Source of the DNA: Anas platyrhynchos
Lineage: Eukaryota > Chordata > Aves > Anseriformes > Anatidae
Assembly (NCBI RefSeq): GCF_047663525.1
Contig: NC_092602.1
Location: 7,501-71,500, forward strand
Length of the DNA stretch: 64,000 nt
Direction of reading: 5' to 3'
Shown: piece after piece, positions 26,722 to 41,800 of the stretch
Numbering within the stretch: the first letter of the stretch is position 1
How the letters are laid out: each line of letters starts with the position of its first letter
Notes under the pieces: generated by a model
The model's input: only the letters and a program-made list of their open reading frames with translations
What the model was told of the DNA's origin: nothing
The model's database searches: none
Position numbers and translations under genes: made by a program

Positions 26722-26956
26722 CCGTGCCCGCAGCAGCCGCTCGCACTCTTCCAGCGCCTTCCGCACCCGATGCTGCATCTCGGCCAGGTGGAGGCAAGCG
26801 CTGGAGGGGGGGGAATAAATTGGGGGGGGTCAATTTGGGGGGGGGTCTGGGGGCATTTTGGGGGTTGGGGGCGCATTTAGGGGGCGGAGGGGACTGGTTC
26901 TCACCTGTAGGACTCGGCGTCGAGCCCCCCCGGGGGCAGCTGCAGGGCCAGGATGC
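26722..26956 (-). pseudogene. Two-exon gene fragment, cassette copy 10
   Basis: Exon A is 26956-26905 and exon B is 26800-26722. The intron is one base longer than in copy 9. Exons encode the Glu form, with intact splice sites. Confidence 0.5.
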
Positions 26957-27098
26957 CTGGGGGGGTGCGGGGGGGGGCATGTCAGCACCCCCCAGACCGA
27001 AACCCCAAAACCGCTGCCGTTGACCCCAAAACCGCCGCCGTTGACCCCAAGGTGGCCGCTGGTGACGCCGGTAGGGCCACCGGGCGCCCCGCGGGCCA

Positions 27099-29335
27099 CA
27101 AGTACCCAACCCCAACCCCCAAACCCCCTAACCCTAACCCCCCAACCCTAACCCCCGACCCCCCAACCGATCTAACCCTAACCCTCTAACCCTAACCCCC
27201 CAACCCTAACCCCCTAACCCTAACGGATCTAACCCTAACGGATCTAACCCTAACCCCCCTACCCTAACAGATCTAACCCTAACCCTAATCCTCTAACCCC
27301 CCAACCCCCCATCCTAACTCCCCAAGTACCCAACCCCAACCCCCAAACCCCCTAACACTAACCCCCCAACCCCCTAACCCCCAACCCTAAACCCCCAACC
27401 CTAACGGATCTAACCCTAATCCTCTAACCCTAACGCCCAAACCCCCTAACCCCCTAACCCTAACGGATCTAACCCTAACCCTCTAACCCTAACCCCCCAA
27501 CCCCCTTACCCCCCAACCCTAACCCCCTAACCCTAACGGATCTAACCCTAACCCCCCAACCCTAATAGATCTAACCCTAACCCTAATCCTCTAACCCTAA
27601 CCCCCCAACCCCTAACCCCCCAAGTACCCAACCCCAACCCCCAAACCCCCTAACCCTAACCCCCCAACCCCCTAACCCCCAACCCTAAACCCCCAACCCT
27701 AACGGATCTAACCCTAATCCTCTAACCCTAACGCCCAAACCCCCTAACCCCCTAACCCTAACGGATCTAACCCTAACCCTCTAACCCTAACCCCCCAACC
27801 CCCTTACCCCCAACCCTAACCCCCTAACCCTAACGGATCTAAGCCTAACCCCCCAACCCTAATAGATCTAACCCTAACCCTAATCCTCTAACCTTAACCC
27901 CCCAAACCCTAACCCCCCAAGTACCCAACCCCAACCCCCAAACCCCCTAACCCTAATCCCCCAACCCCTAACCCCCCAAGTACCCAACCCCAACCCCCAA
28001 GCCCCCTAACCCTAACCCCCCAACCCCCTAACCCCCAACCCTAAACCCCCAACCCTAACCCCCGACCCCCCAACCCTAACGGATCTAACCCTAACCCCCC
28101 AACCCCTAACCCCCCAACTCCAACCCCAACCCCCAAACCCCCTAACCCTAACGGATCTAACCCTAATCCTCTAACCCTAACGCCCAAACCCCCTAACCCC
28201 CTAACCCTAACGGATCTAACCCTAACCCCCCAACCCTAATAGATCTAACCCTAACCCTAATCCTCTAACCCTAACCCCCCAACCCCTAACACCCCAAGTA
28301 CCCAACCCCAACCCCCAAACCCCCTAACCCTAACCCCCCAACCCCCTAACCCCCAAACCCTAAACCCCCAACCCTAACCCCCGACCCCCCAACCATAACC
28401 CCCTAACCCTAACGGATCTAACCCTAACCCTAACCCTCTAACCCTAACCCCCTAACCCTCTAACCCCCCAACCCTAACCCCCGACCCCCCAACCCTAACC
28501 CCCTAACCCTAACGGATCTAACCCTAACCCCCCAACCCTAATAGATCTAACCCTAACCCTAATCCTCTAACCCTAACCCCCCAACCCCTAACCCCCCAAC
28601 TCCAACCCCAACCTCCAAACCCCCTAACCCTAACGGATCTAACCCTAATCCTCTAACCCTAACGCCCAAACCCCCTAACCCCCTAACCCTAACGGATCTA
28701 ACCCTAACCCCCCAACCCTAATAGATCTAACCCTAACCCTAATCCTCTAACCCTAACCCCCCAACCCCTAACCCCCCAAGTACCCAACCCCCAAACCCCC
28801 TAACCCTAACCCCCCAACCCCCTAACCCCCAACCCTAAACCCCCAACCCTAACGGATCTAACCCTAATCCTCTAACCCTAACGCCCAAAACCCCTAACCC
28901 CCTAACCCTAACGGATCTAACCCTAACCCTCTAACCCTAACCCCCCAACCCCCTTACCCCCCAACCCTAACCCCCTAACCCTAACGGATCTAACCCTAAC
29001 CCCCCAACCCTAATAGATCTAACCCTAACCCTAATCCTCTAACCCTAACCCCCCAAACCCTAACCCCCCAAGTACCCAACCCCAACCCCCAAACCCCCTA
29101 ACCCTAACCCCCCAACCCCCTAACCCCCAACCCTAAACCCCCAACCCTAACCCCCGACCCCCCAACCCTAACAGATCTAACCCTAACACTCTAACCCTAA
29201 CCCCCCAACCCCTAACCCCCCAAGTACCCAACCCCAACCCCCAAACCCCCTAACCCCCCAACCCCCTAACCCCCAACCCTAAACCCCCAACCCTAACCCC
29301 CTAACCCTAACGGATCTAACCCTAACCCTAGCCCC
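27099..29335. repeat. Degenerate telomere-repeat spacer 10
   Basis: Nearly identical to spacer 9 at an offset of about 3.555 kb. No gene is visible. Confidence 0.95.
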
Positions 29336-30197
29336 ATGGACCCCCCTGGTGCGCCCCGCAAATGCGTCCCCCCGGCAACAGCACCCCGCAAACTTGGTTC
29401 CCCCCTCATTTTCGTTCCCCCGGTGCGCCCCACAAATGTGTCCCCCCGGAAACAAAACCCCGCACACTTGGTTCCCCCCTCATTTTGATTCCCCCCGGTG
29501 CGCCCCACAAATGTGTCCCCCCGGAAACAAAACCCCGCACACTTGGTTCCCCCCTCATTTTGGTTCCCCCCCCCGGTGCGCCCCGCAAATGTGTCCCCCC
29601 GGAAACAAAACCCCGCACACTTGGTTCCCCCCTCATTTTGGTTCCCCCCCCCCGGTGCGCCCCACAAATGTGTCCCCCCGGAAACAAAACCCCGCACACT
29701 TGGTTCCCCCCTCATTTTGGTTCCCCCCCCCGGTGCGCCGCACAAATGTGTCCCCCCGGAAACAAAACCCCGCACACTTGGTTCCCCCCTCATTTTGGTT
29801 CCCCCCCCCGGTGCGCCCCACAAATGTGTCCCCCCGGAAACAAAACCCCGCACACTTGGTTCCCCCCTCATTTGGTTCCCCCCCCCCCCGGTGCGCCCCA
29901 CAAATGTGTCCCCCCGGAAACAAAACCCCGCACACTTGGTTCCCCCCTCATTTTGGTTCCCCCCGGTGCGCCCCACAAATGTGCCCCCCCGGAAACAAAA
30001 CCCCGCACACTTCGTTCCCCCCTCATTTTGGTTCCCCCCCCCCGGTGCGCCCCACAAATGTGTCCCCCCGGAAACAAAACCCCACACACTTGGTTCCCCC
30101 CTCATTTTGGTTACCCCCCGGTGCGCCCCACAAATGCGTCCCCCCGGCAACAAAACCCCGCACACTTGGTTCCCCCCTCATTTTGGTTCCCCCCCAC
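29336..30197. repeat. 78-bp minisatellite array, copy 11
   Basis: About eleven units in the same order as copy 10, including the CATTTTCGTTCC and GTGCGCCGCAC variants and the hybrid last unit. One T is lost in CATTTTGG near 29873. Confidence 0.95.
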
Positions 30198-30274
30198 CCT
30201 TGGGGTCCCCCCAAGCCCCATGGACACCCCCCCCTTGGTGCCCCCCCCCCAATTTGTCTCTCCCCCCGTCCTAC

Positions 30275-30509
30275 CCGTGCCCGCAGCAGCCGCTCGCACT
30301 CTTCCAGCGCCTTCCGCACCCGATGCTGCATCTCGGCCAGGTGGAGGCAAGCGCTGGAGGGGGGGGAATAAATTGGGGGGGGTCAATTTGGGGGGGGGTC
30401 TGGGGGCATTTTGGGGGTTGGGGGCGCATTTAGGGGGCGGAGGGGACTGGTTCTCACCTGTAGGACTCGGCGTCGAGCCCCCCCGGGGGCAGCTGCAGGG
30501 CCAGGATGC
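30275..30509 (-). pseudogene. Two-exon gene fragment, cassette copy 11
   Basis: Exon A is 30509-30458 and exon B is 30353-30275. Same as copy 10, including intron length. Confidence 0.5.
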
Positions 30510-30651
30510 CTGGGGGGGTGCGGGGGGGGGCATGTCAGCACCCCCCAGACCGAAACCCCAAAACCGCTGCCGTTGACCCCAAAACCGCCGCCGTTGACCC
30601 CAAGGTGGCCGCTGGTGACGCCGGTAGGGCCACCGGGCGCCCCGCGGGCCA

Positions 30652-33600
30652 CAAGTACCCAACCCCAACCCCCAAACCCCCTAACCCTAACCCCCCAACC
30701 CTAACCCCCGACCCCCCAACCGATCTAACCCTAACCCTCTAACCCTAACCCCCCAACCCTAACCCCCTAACCCTAACGGATCTAACCCTAACGGATCTAA
30801 CCCTAACCCCCCTACCCTAACAGATCTAACCCTAACCCTAATCCTCTAACCCTAACCCCCCATCCTAACCCCCCAAGTACCCAACCCCAACCCCCAAACC
30901 CCCTAACACTAACCCCCCAACCCCCTAACCCCCAACCCTAAACCCCCAACCCTAACGGATCTAACCCTAATCCTCTAACCCTAACGCCCAAACCCCCTAA
31001 CCCCCTAACCCTAACGGATCTAACCCTAACCCTCTAACCCTAACCCCCCAACCCCCTTACCCCCCAACCCTAACCCCCTAACCCTAACGGATCTAACCCT
31101 AACCCCCCAACCCTAATAGATCTAACCCTAACCCTAATCCTCTAACCCTAACCCCCCAACCCCCTAACCCTAACCCTAAACCCCCAACCCTAACCCCCGA
31201 CCCCCCAACCCTAACGGATCTAACCCTAACACTCTAACCCTAACCCCCCAACTCCAACCCCAACCCTAACCCCCTAACCCTAACGGATCTAACCCTAATC
31301 CTCTAACCCTAACGCCCAAACCCCCTAACCCCCTAAGCCTAACGGATCTAACACTAACCCTCTAACCCCAACCCCCTTACCCCCCAACCCTAACCCCCTA
31401 ACCCTAACGGATCTAACCCTAACCCCCCAACCCCCTAACCCCCCAAGTACCCAACCCCAACCCTAACCCCCGACCCCCCAACCCTAACAGATCTAACCCT
31501 AACACTCTAACCCTAACCCCCCAACCCCTAACCCCCTAACTCCAACCCCAACCCCCAAACCCCCTAACCCCCCAGCCCCCTAACCCCCAACCCTAAACCC
31601 CCAACCCTAACCCCCTAACCCTAACGGATCTAAGCCTAACCCCCCAACCCTAATAGATCTAACCCTAATGCTAATCCTCTAACCCTAACCCCCCAACCCC
31701 TAACCCCCCAAGTACCCAACCCCAACCCCCAAACCCCCTAACCCTAATCCCCCAACCCCTAACCCCCCAAGTACCCAACCCCAACCCCCAAGCCCCCTAA
31801 CCCTAACCCCCCAACCCCCTAACCCCCAACCCTAAACCCCCAACCCTAACCCCCAACCCCCCAACCCTAACGGATCTAACCCTAACCCCCCAACCCCTAA
31901 CCCCCCAACTCCAACCCCAACCCCCAAACCCCCTAACCCTAACGGATCTAACCCTAATCCTCTAACCCTAACGCCCAAACCCCCTAACCCCCTAACCCTA
32001 ACGGATCTAACCCTAACCCCACAACCCTAATAGATCTAACCCTAACCCTAATCCTCTAACCCTAACCCCCCAACCCCTAACCCCCCAAGTACCCAACCCC
32101 AACCCCCAAACCCCCTAACCCTAACCCCCCAACCCCCTAACCCCCAAACCCTAAACCCCCAACCCTAACCCCCGACCCCCCAACCATAACCCCCTAACCC
32201 TAACGGATCTAACCCTAACCCTAACCCTCTAACCCTAACCCCCTAACCCTCTAACCCCCCAACCCTAACCCCCGACCCCCCAACCCTAACTCCCTAACCC
32301 TAACAGATCTAACCCTAACCCCCCAACCCTAATAGATCTAACCCTAACCCTAATCCTCTAACCCTAACCCCCCAACCCCTAACCCCCCAACTCCAACCCC
32401 AACCTCCAAACCCCCTAACCCTAACGGATCTAACCCTAATCCTCTAACCCTAACGCCCAAACCCCCTAACCCCCTAACCCTAACGGATCTAACCCTAACC
32501 CCCCAACCCTAATAGATCTAACCCTAACCCTAATCCTCTAACCCTAACCCCCCAACCCCTAACCCCCCAACCCCCTAACCCCAACCTCCAAACCCCCCAA
32601 CCCTAACGGATCTAACCCTAATCCTCTAACCCTAACGCCCAAACCCCCTAACCCCCTAACCCTAACGGATCTAACCCTAACCCTCTAACCCTAACCCCCC
32701 AACCCCCTTACCCCCCAACCCTAACCCCCTAACCCTAACGGATCTAACCCTAACCCCCCAACCCTAATAGATCTAACCCTAACCCTAATCCTCTAACCCT
32801 AACCCCCCAAACCCTAACCCCCCAAGTACCCAACCCCAACCCCCAAACCCCCTAACCCTAATCCCCCAACCCCTAACCCCCCAAGTACCCAACCCCAACC
32901 CCCAAGCCCCCTAACCCTAACCCCCCAACCCCCTAACCCCCAACCCTAAACCCCCAACCCTAACCCCCGACCCCCCAACCCTAACGGATCTAACCCTAAC
33001 CCCCCAACCCCTAACCCCCCAACTCCAACCCCAACCCCCAAACCCCCTAACCCTAACGGATCTAACCCTAATCCTCTAACCCTAACGCCCAAACCCCCTA
33101 ACCCCCTAACCCTAACGGATCTAACCCTAACCCCCCAACCCTAATAGATCTAACCCTAACCCTAATCCTCTAACCCCCCAAGTACCCAACCCCAACCCCC
33201 AAACCCCCTAACCCTAACCCCCCAACCCCCTAACCCCCAAACCCTAAACCCCCAACCCTAACCCCCGACCCCCCAACCATAACCCCCTAACCCTAACGGA
33301 TCTAACCCTAACCCTAACCCTCTAACCCTAACCCCCTAACCCTCTAACCCCCCAACCCTAACCCCCGACCCCCCAACCCTAACCCCCTAACCCTAACGGA
33401 TCTAACCCTAACCCCCCAACCCTAATAGATCTAACCCTAACCCTAATCCTCTAACCCTAACCCCCCAACCCCTAACCCCCCAACTCCAACCCCAACCTCC
33501 AAACCCCCTAACCCTAACGGATCTAACCCTAATCCTCTAACCCTAACGCCCAAACCCCCTAACCCCCTAACCCTAACGGATCTAACCCTAACCCCCCAAC

Positions 33601-36600
33601 CCTAATAGATCTAACCCTAACCCTAATCCTCTAACCCTAACCCCCCAACCCCTAACCCCCCAAGTACCCAACCCCAACCCCCAAACCCCCTAACCCTAAC
33701 CCCCCAACCCCCTAACCCCCAACCATAAACCCCCAACCCTAACGGATCTAACCCTAATCCTCTAACCCTAACGCCCAAACCCCCTAACCCCCTAACCCTA
33801 ACGGATCTAACCCTAACCCTCTAACCCTAACCCCCCAACCCCCTTACCCCCCAACCCTAACCCCCTAACCCTAACGGATCTAACCCTAACCCCCCAACCC
33901 TAATAGATCTAACCCTAACCCTAATCCTCTAACCCTAACCCCCCAAACCCTAACCCCCCAAGTACCCAACCCCAACCCCCAAACCCCCTAACCCTAACCC
34001 CCCAACCCCCTAACCCCCAACCCTAAACCTCCAACCCTAACCCCCGACCCCCCAACCCTAACAGATCTAACCCTAACACTCTAACCCTAACCCCCCAACC
34101 CCTAACCCCCCAAGTACCCAACCCCAACCCCCAAACCCCCTAACCCCCCCAACCCCCTAACCCCCAACCCTAAACCCCCAACCCTAATAGATCTAACCCT
34201 AACCCTAATCCTCTAACCCTAACCCCCCAACCCCTAACCCCCCAACTCCAACCCCAACCTCCAAACCCCCTAACCCTAACGGATCTAACCCTAATCCTCT
34301 AACCCTAACGCCCAAACCCCCTAACCCCCTAACCCTAACGGATCTAACCCTAACCCCCCAACCCTAATAGATCTAACCCTAACCCTAATCCTCTAACCCT
34401 AACCCCCCAACCCCTAACCCCCCAAGTACCCAACCCCAACCCCCAAACCCCCTAACCCTAACCCCCCAACCCCCTAACCCCCAACCCTAAACCCCCAACC
34501 CTAACGGATCTAACCCTAATCCTCTAACCCTAACGCCCAAACCCCCTAACCCCCTAACCCTAACGGATCTAACCCTAACCCTCTAACCCTAACCCCCCAA
34601 CCCCCTTACCCCCCAACCCTAACCCCCTAACCCTAACGGATCTAACCCTAACCCCCCAACCCTAATAGATCTAACCCTAACCCTAATCCTCTAACCCTAA
34701 CCCCCCAAACCCTAACCCCCCAAGTACCCAACCCCAACCCCCAAACCCCCTAACCCTAATCCCCCAACCCCTAACCCCCCAAGTACCCAACCCCAACCCC
34801 CAAGCCCCCTAACCCTAACCCCCCAACCCCCTAACCCCCAACCCTAAACCCCCAACCCTAACCCCCGACCCCCCAACCCTAACGGATCTAACCCTAACCC
34901 CCCAACCCCTAACCCCCCAACTCCAACCCCAACCCCCAAACCCCCTAACCCTAACGGATCTAACCCTAATCCTCTAACCCTAACGCCCAAACCCCCTAAC
35001 CCCCTAACCCTAACGGATCTAACCCTAACCCCCCAACCCTAATAGATCTAACCCTAACCCTAATCCTCTAACCCCCCAAGTACCCAACCCCAACCCCCAA
35101 ACCCCCTAACCCTAACCCCCCAACCCCCTAACCCCCAAACCCTAAACCCCCAACCCTAACCCCCGACCCCCCAACCATAACCCCCTAACCCTAACGGATC
35201 TAACCCTAACCCTAACCCTCTAACCCTAACCCCCTAACCCTCTAACCCCCCAACCCTAACCCCCGACCCCCCAACCCTAACCCCCTAACCCTAACGGATC
35301 TAACCCTAACCCCCCAACCCTAATAGATCTAACCCTAACCCTAACCCTCTAACCCTAACCCCCCAACCCCCTTACCCCCCAACCCTAACCCCCTAACCCT
35401 AACGGATCTAACCCTAACCCCCCAACCCTAATAGATCTAACCCTAACCCTAATCCTCTAACCCTAACCCCCCAAACCCTAACCCCCCAAGTACCCAACCC
35501 CAACCCCCAAACCCCCTAACCCTAACCCCCCAACCCCCTAACCCCCAACCCTAAACCTCCAACCCTAACCCCCGACCCCCCAACCCTAACAGATCTAACC
35601 CTAACACTCTAACCCTAACCCCCCAACCCCTAACCCCCCAAGTACCCAACCCCAACCCCCAAACCCCCTAACCCCCCCAACCCCCTAACCCCCAACCCTA
35701 AACCCCCAACCCTAATAGATCTAACCCTAACCCTAATCCTCTAACCCTAACCCCCCAACCCCTAACCCCCCAACTCCAACCCCAACCTCCAAACCCCCTA
35801 ACCCTAACGGATCTAACCCTAATCCTCTAACCCTAACGCCCAAACCCCCTAACCCCCTAACCCTAACGGATCTAACCCTAACCCCCCAACCCTAATAGAT
35901 CTAACCCTAACCCTAATCCTCTAACCCTAACCCCCCAACCCCTAACCCCCCAAGTACCCAACCCCAACCCCCAAACCCCCTAACCCTAACCCCCCAACCC
36001 CCTAACCCCCAACCCTAAACCCCCAACCCTAACGGATCTAACCCTAATCCTCTAACCCTAACGCCCAAACCCCCTAACCCCCTAACCCTAACGGATCTAA
36101 CCCTAACCCTCTAACCCTAACCCCCCAACCCCCTTACCCCCCAACCCTAACCCCCTAACCCTAACGGATCTAACCCTAACCCCCCAACCCTAATAGATCT
36201 AACCCTAACCCTAATCCTCTAACCCTAACCCCCCAAACCCTAACCCCCCAAGTACCCAACCCCAACCCCCAAACCCCCTAACCCTAATCCCCCAACCCCT
36301 AACCCCCCAAGTACCCAACCCCAACCCCCAAGCCCCCTAACCCTAACCCCCCAACCCCCTAACCCCCAACCCTAAACCCCCAACCCTAACCCCCGACCCC
36401 CCAACCCTAACGGATCTAACCCTAACCCCCCAACCCCTAACCCCCCAACTCCAACCCCAACCCCCAAACCCCCTAACCCTAACGGATCTAACCCTAATCC
36501 TCTAACCCTAACGCCCAAACCCCCTAACCCCCTAACCCTAACGGATCTAACCCTAACCCCCCAACCCTAATAGATCTAACCCTAACCCTAATCCTCTAAC

Positions 36601-37644
36601 CCCCCAAGTACCCAACCCCAACCCCCAAACCCCCTAACCCTAACCCCCCAACCCCCTAACCCCCAAACCCTAAACCCCCAACCCTAACCCCCGACCCCCC
36701 AACCATAACCCCCTAACCCTAACGGATCTAACCCTAACCCTAACCCTCTAACCCTAACCCCCTAACCCTCTAACCCCCCAACCCTAACCCCCGACCCCCC
36801 AACCCTAACCCCCTAACCCTAACGGATCTAACCCTAACCCCCCAACCCTAATAGATCTAACCCTAACCCTAATCCTCTAACCCTAACCCCCCAACCCCTA
36901 ACCCCCCAACTCCAACCCCAACCCCCAAACCCCCTAACCCTAACGGATCTAACCCTAATCCTCTAACCCTAACGCCCAAACCCCCTAACCCCCTAACCCT
37001 AACGGATCTAACCCTAACCCCCCAACCCTAATAGATCTAACCCTAACCCTAATCCTCTAACCCTAACCCCCCAACCCCTAACCCCCCAAGTACCCAACCC
37101 CAACCCCCAAACCCCCTAACCCTAACCCCCCAACCCCCTAACCCCCAACCCTAAACCCCCAACCCTAACGGATCTAACCCTAATCCTCTAACCCTAACGC
37201 CCAAACCCCCTAACCCTAACGGATCTAACCCTAACCCTCTAACCCTAACCCCCCAACCCCCTTACCCCCCAACCCTAACCCCCTAACCCTAACGGATCTA
37301 ACCCTAACCCCCCAACCCTAATAGATCTAACCCTAACCCTAATCCTCTAACCCTAACCCCCCAAACCCTAACCCCCCAAGTACCCAACCCCAACCCCCAA
37401 ACCCCCTAACCCTAACCCCCCAACCCCCTAACCCCCAACCCTAAACCCCCAACCCTAACCCCCGACCCCCCAACCCTAACAGATCTAACCCTAACACTCT
37501 AACCCTAACCCCCCAACCCCTAACCCCCCAAGTACCCAACCCCAACCCCCAAACCCCCTAACCCCCCCAACCCCCTAACCCCCAACCCTAAACCCCCAAC
37601 CCTAACCCCCTAACCCTAACGGATCTAACCCTAACCCTAGCCCC
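30652..37644. repeat. Long degenerate telomere-repeat spacer 11 (7 kb)
   Basis: The longest spacer, with no minisatellite or cassette. It is built from the roughly 300-bp blocks of spacer 7 plus a larger tandem duplication. Landmarks such as CCCTAAACCTCC (34021 and 35549) and a CCAACTCCAACCCCAACCTCC stretch (about 34240 and 35770) recur about 1.53 kb apart. No gene is visible. Confidence 0.95.
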
Positions 37645-38397
37645 ATGGACCCCCCCTGGTGCGCCCCGCAAATGCGTCCCCCCGGCAACAGCACCCCGCA
37701 AACTTGGTTCCCCCCTCATTTTGGTTCCCCCGGTGCGCCCCACAAATGTGTCCCCCCGGAAACAAAACCCCGCACACTTGGTTCCCCCCTCATTTTGGTT
37801 CCCCCCGGTGCGCCCCACAAATGTGTCCCCCCGGAAACAAAACCCCGCACACTTGGTTCCCCCCTCATTTTGGTTCCCCCCCCGGTGCGCCCCGCAAATG
37901 TGTCCCCCCGGAAACAAAACCCCGCACACTTGGTTCCCCCCTCATTTTGGTTCCCCCCCCGGTGCGCCCCGCAAATGTGTCCCCCCGGAAACAAAACCCC
38001 GCACACTTGGTTCCCCCCTCATTTTGGTTCCCCCCCCGGTGCGCCCCACAAATGTGTCCCCCCGGAAACAAAACCCCGCACACTTGGTTCCCCCCTCATT
38101 TTGGTTCCCCCCCCCGGTGCGCCCCACAAATGTGTCCCCCCGGAAACAAAACCCCGCACACTTGGTTCCCCCCTCATTTTGGTTCCCCCCCCCCGCTGCG
38201 CCCCACAAATGTGTCCCCCCGGAAACAAAACCCCGCACACTTGGTTCCCCCCTCATTTTGGTTCCCCCCCCCTTCCGCCCCCCCGTTGGGGTCCCCCCTA
38301 GCCCCATGGACCCACCCCCCGGTGCGCCCCGCAAATGCGTCCCCCCGGCAACAGCACCCCGCAAACTTGGTTCCCCCCTCATTTTGGTTCCCCCCCA
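37645..38397. repeat. 78-bp minisatellite array, copy 12
   Basis: About nine units with the subfamily B separator restored. One unit reads CGCTGCGCCCC near 38195. Confidence 0.95.
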
Positions 38398-38475
38398 CCC
38401 TTGGGGTCCCCCCAAGCCCCATGGACACCCCCCCCTTGGTGCCCCCCCCCCAATTTGTCTCTCCCCCCGTCCTAC

Positions 38476-38709
38476 CCGTGCCCGCAGCAGCCGCTCGCAC
38501 TCTTCCAGCGCCTTCCGCACCCGATGCTGCATCTCGGCCAGGTGGAGGCAAGCGCTGGAGGGGGGGGAATAAATTGGGGGGGGTCAATTTGGGAGGGGTC
38601 TGGGGGCATTTTGGGGGTTGGGGGCGCATTTAGGGGGCGGAGGGGACTGGTTCTCACCTGTAGGACTCGGCGTCGAGCCCCCCCGGGGGCAGCTGCAGGG
38701 CCAGGATGC
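38476..38709 (-). pseudogene. Two-exon gene fragment, cassette copy 12
   Basis: Exon A is 38709-38658 and exon B is 38554-38476. Exons as copy 7. The intron carries one base change (GGGAGGGG near 38591). It shares the shortened acceptor tract of copies 8 and 9, which suggests it derives from that branch. Confidence 0.5.
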
Positions 38710-38850
38710 CTGGGGGGTGCGGGGGGGGGCATGTCAGCACCCCCCAGACCGAAACCCCAAAACCGCTGCCGTTGACACCAAAACCGCCGCCGTTGACCCC
38801 AAGGTGGCCGCTGGTGACGCCGGTAGGGCCACCGGGCGCCCCGCGGGCCA

Positions 38851-41800
38851 CAAGTACCCAACCCCAACCCCCAAACCCCCTAACCCTAACCCCCCAACCC
38901 TAACCCCCGACCCCCCAACCGATCTAACCCTAACCCTCTAACCCTAACCCCCCAACCCTAACCCCCTAACCCTAACGGATCTAACCCTAACGGATCTAAC
39001 CCTAAGCCCCCTACCCTAACAGATCTAACCCTAACCCTAATCCTCTAACCCTAACCCCCCATCCTAACCCCCCAAGTACCCAACCCCAACCCCCAAACCC
39101 CCTAACACTAACCCCCCAACCCCCTAACCCCCAACCCTAAACCCCCAACCCTAACGGATCTTACCCTAATCCTCTAACCCTAACGCCCTAACCCCCTAAC
39201 CCCCTAACCCTAACGGATCTAACCCTAACCCTCTAACCCTAACCCCCCAACCCCCTTACCCCCCAACCCTAACCCCCTAACCCTAACGGATCTAACCCTA
39301 ACCCCCCAACCCTAATAGATCTAACCCTAACCCTAATCCTCTAACCCTAACCCCCCAACCCCTAACCCCCCAAGTACCCAACCCCAACCCCCAAACCCCC
39401 TAACCCTAACCCCCCAACCCCCTAACCCCCAACCCTAAACCCCCAACCCTAACGGATCTAACCCTAATCCTCTAACCCTAACGCCCAAACCCCCTAACCC
39501 CCTAACCCTAACGGATCTAACCCTAACCCTCTAACCCTAACCCCCCAACCCCCTTACCCCCAACCCTAACCCCCTAACCCTAACGGATCTAACCCTAACC
39601 CCCCAACCCTAATAGATCTAACCCTAACCCTAATCCTCTAACCTTAACCCCCCAAACCCTAACCCCCCAAGTACCCAACCCCAACCCCCAAACCCCCTAA
39701 CCCTAATCCCCCAACCCCTAACCCCCCAAGTACCCAACCCCAACCCCCAAGCCCCCTAACCCTAACCCCCCAACCCCCTAACCCCCAACCCTAAACCCCC
39801 AACCCTAACCCCCGACCCCCCAACCCTAACGGATCTAACCCTAACCCCCCAACCCCTAACCCCCCAACTCCAACCCCAACCCCCAAACCCCCTAACCCTA
39901 ACGGATCTAACCCTAATCCTCTAACCCTAACGCCCAAACCCCCTAACCCCCTAACCCTAACGGATCTAACCCTAACCCCCCAACCCTAATAGATCTAACC
40001 CTAACCCTAATCCTCTAACCCTAACCCCCCAACCCCTAACCCCCCAAGTACCCAACCCCAACCCCCAAACCCCCTAACCCTAACCCCCCAACCCCCTAAC
40101 CCCCAAACCCTAAACCCCCAACCCTAACCCCCGACCCCCCAACCATAACCCCCTAACCCTACCGGATCTAACCCTAACCCTAACCCTCTAACCCTAACCC
40201 CCTAACCCTCTAACCCCCCAACCCTAACCCCCGACCCCCCAACCCTAACCCCCTAACCCTAACGGATCTAACCCTAACCCCCCAACCCTAATAGATCTAA
40301 CCCTAACCCTAATCCTCTAACCCTAACCCCCCAACCCCTAACCCCCCAACTCCAACCCCAACCTCCAAACCCCCTAACCCTAACGGATCTAACCCTAATC
40401 CTCTAACCCTAACGCCCAAACCCCCTAACCCCCTAACCCTAACGGATCTAACCCTAACCCCCCAACCCTAATAGATCTAACCCTAACCCTAATCCTCTAA
40501 CCCTAACCCCCCAACCCCTAACCCCCCAAGTACCCAACCCCAACCCCCAAACCCCCTAACCCTAACCCCCCAACCCCCTAACCCCCAACCCTAAACCCCC
40601 AACCCTAACGGATCTAACCCTAATCCTCTAACCCTAACGCCCAAAACCCCTAACCCCCTAACCCTAACGGATCTAACCCTAACCCTCTAACCCTAACCCC
40701 CCAACCCCCTTACCCCCCAACCCTAACCCCCTAACCCTAACGGATCTAACCCTAACCCCCCAACCCTAATAGATCTAACCCTAACCCTAATCCTCTAACC
40801 CTAACCCCCCAAACCCTAACCCCCCAAGTACCCAACCCCAACCCCCAAACCCCCTAACCCTAACCCCCCAACCCCTAACCCCCCAAGTACCCAACCCCAA
40901 CCCCCAAGCCCCCTAACCCTAACCCCCCAACCCCCTAACCCCCAACCCTAAACCCCCAACCCTAACCCCCGACCCCCCAACCCTAACGGATCTAACCCTA
41001 ACCCCCCAACCCCTAACCCCCCAACTCCAACCCCAACCCCCAAACCCCCTAACCCTAACGGATCTAACCCTAATCCTCTAACCCTAACGCCCAAACCCCC
41101 TAACCCCCTAACCCTAACGGATCTAACCCTAACCCCCCAACCCTAATAGATCTAACCCTAAACCTAATCCTCTAACCCCCCAAGTACCCAACCCCAACCC
41201 CCAAACCCCCTAACCCTAACCCCCCAACCCCCTAACCCCCAAACCCTAAACCCCCAACCCTAACCCCCGACCCCCCAACCATAACCCCCTAACCCTAACG
41301 GATCTAACCCTAACCCTAACCCTCTAACCCTAACCCCCTAACCCTCTAACCCCCCAACCCTAACCCCCGACCCCCCAACCCTAACCCCCTAACCCTAACG
41401 GATCTAACCCTAACCCCCCAACCCTAATAGATCTAACCCTAACCCTAATCCTCTAACCCTAACCCCCCAACCCCTAACCCCCCAACTCCAACCCCAACCT
41501 CCAAACCCCCTAACCCTAACGGATCTAACCCTAATCCTCTAACCCTAACGCCCAAACCCCCTAACCCCCTAACCCTAACGGATCTAACCCTAACCCCCCA
41601 ACCCTAATAGATCTAACCCTAACCCTAATCCTCTAACCCTAACCCCCCAACCCCTAACCCCCCAAGTACCCAACCCCAACCCCCAAACCCCCTAACCCTA
41701 ACCCCCCAACCCCCTAACCCCCAACCCTAAACCCCCAACCCTAACGGATCTAACCCTAATCCTCTAACCCTAACGCCCAAAACCCCTAACCCCCTAACCC

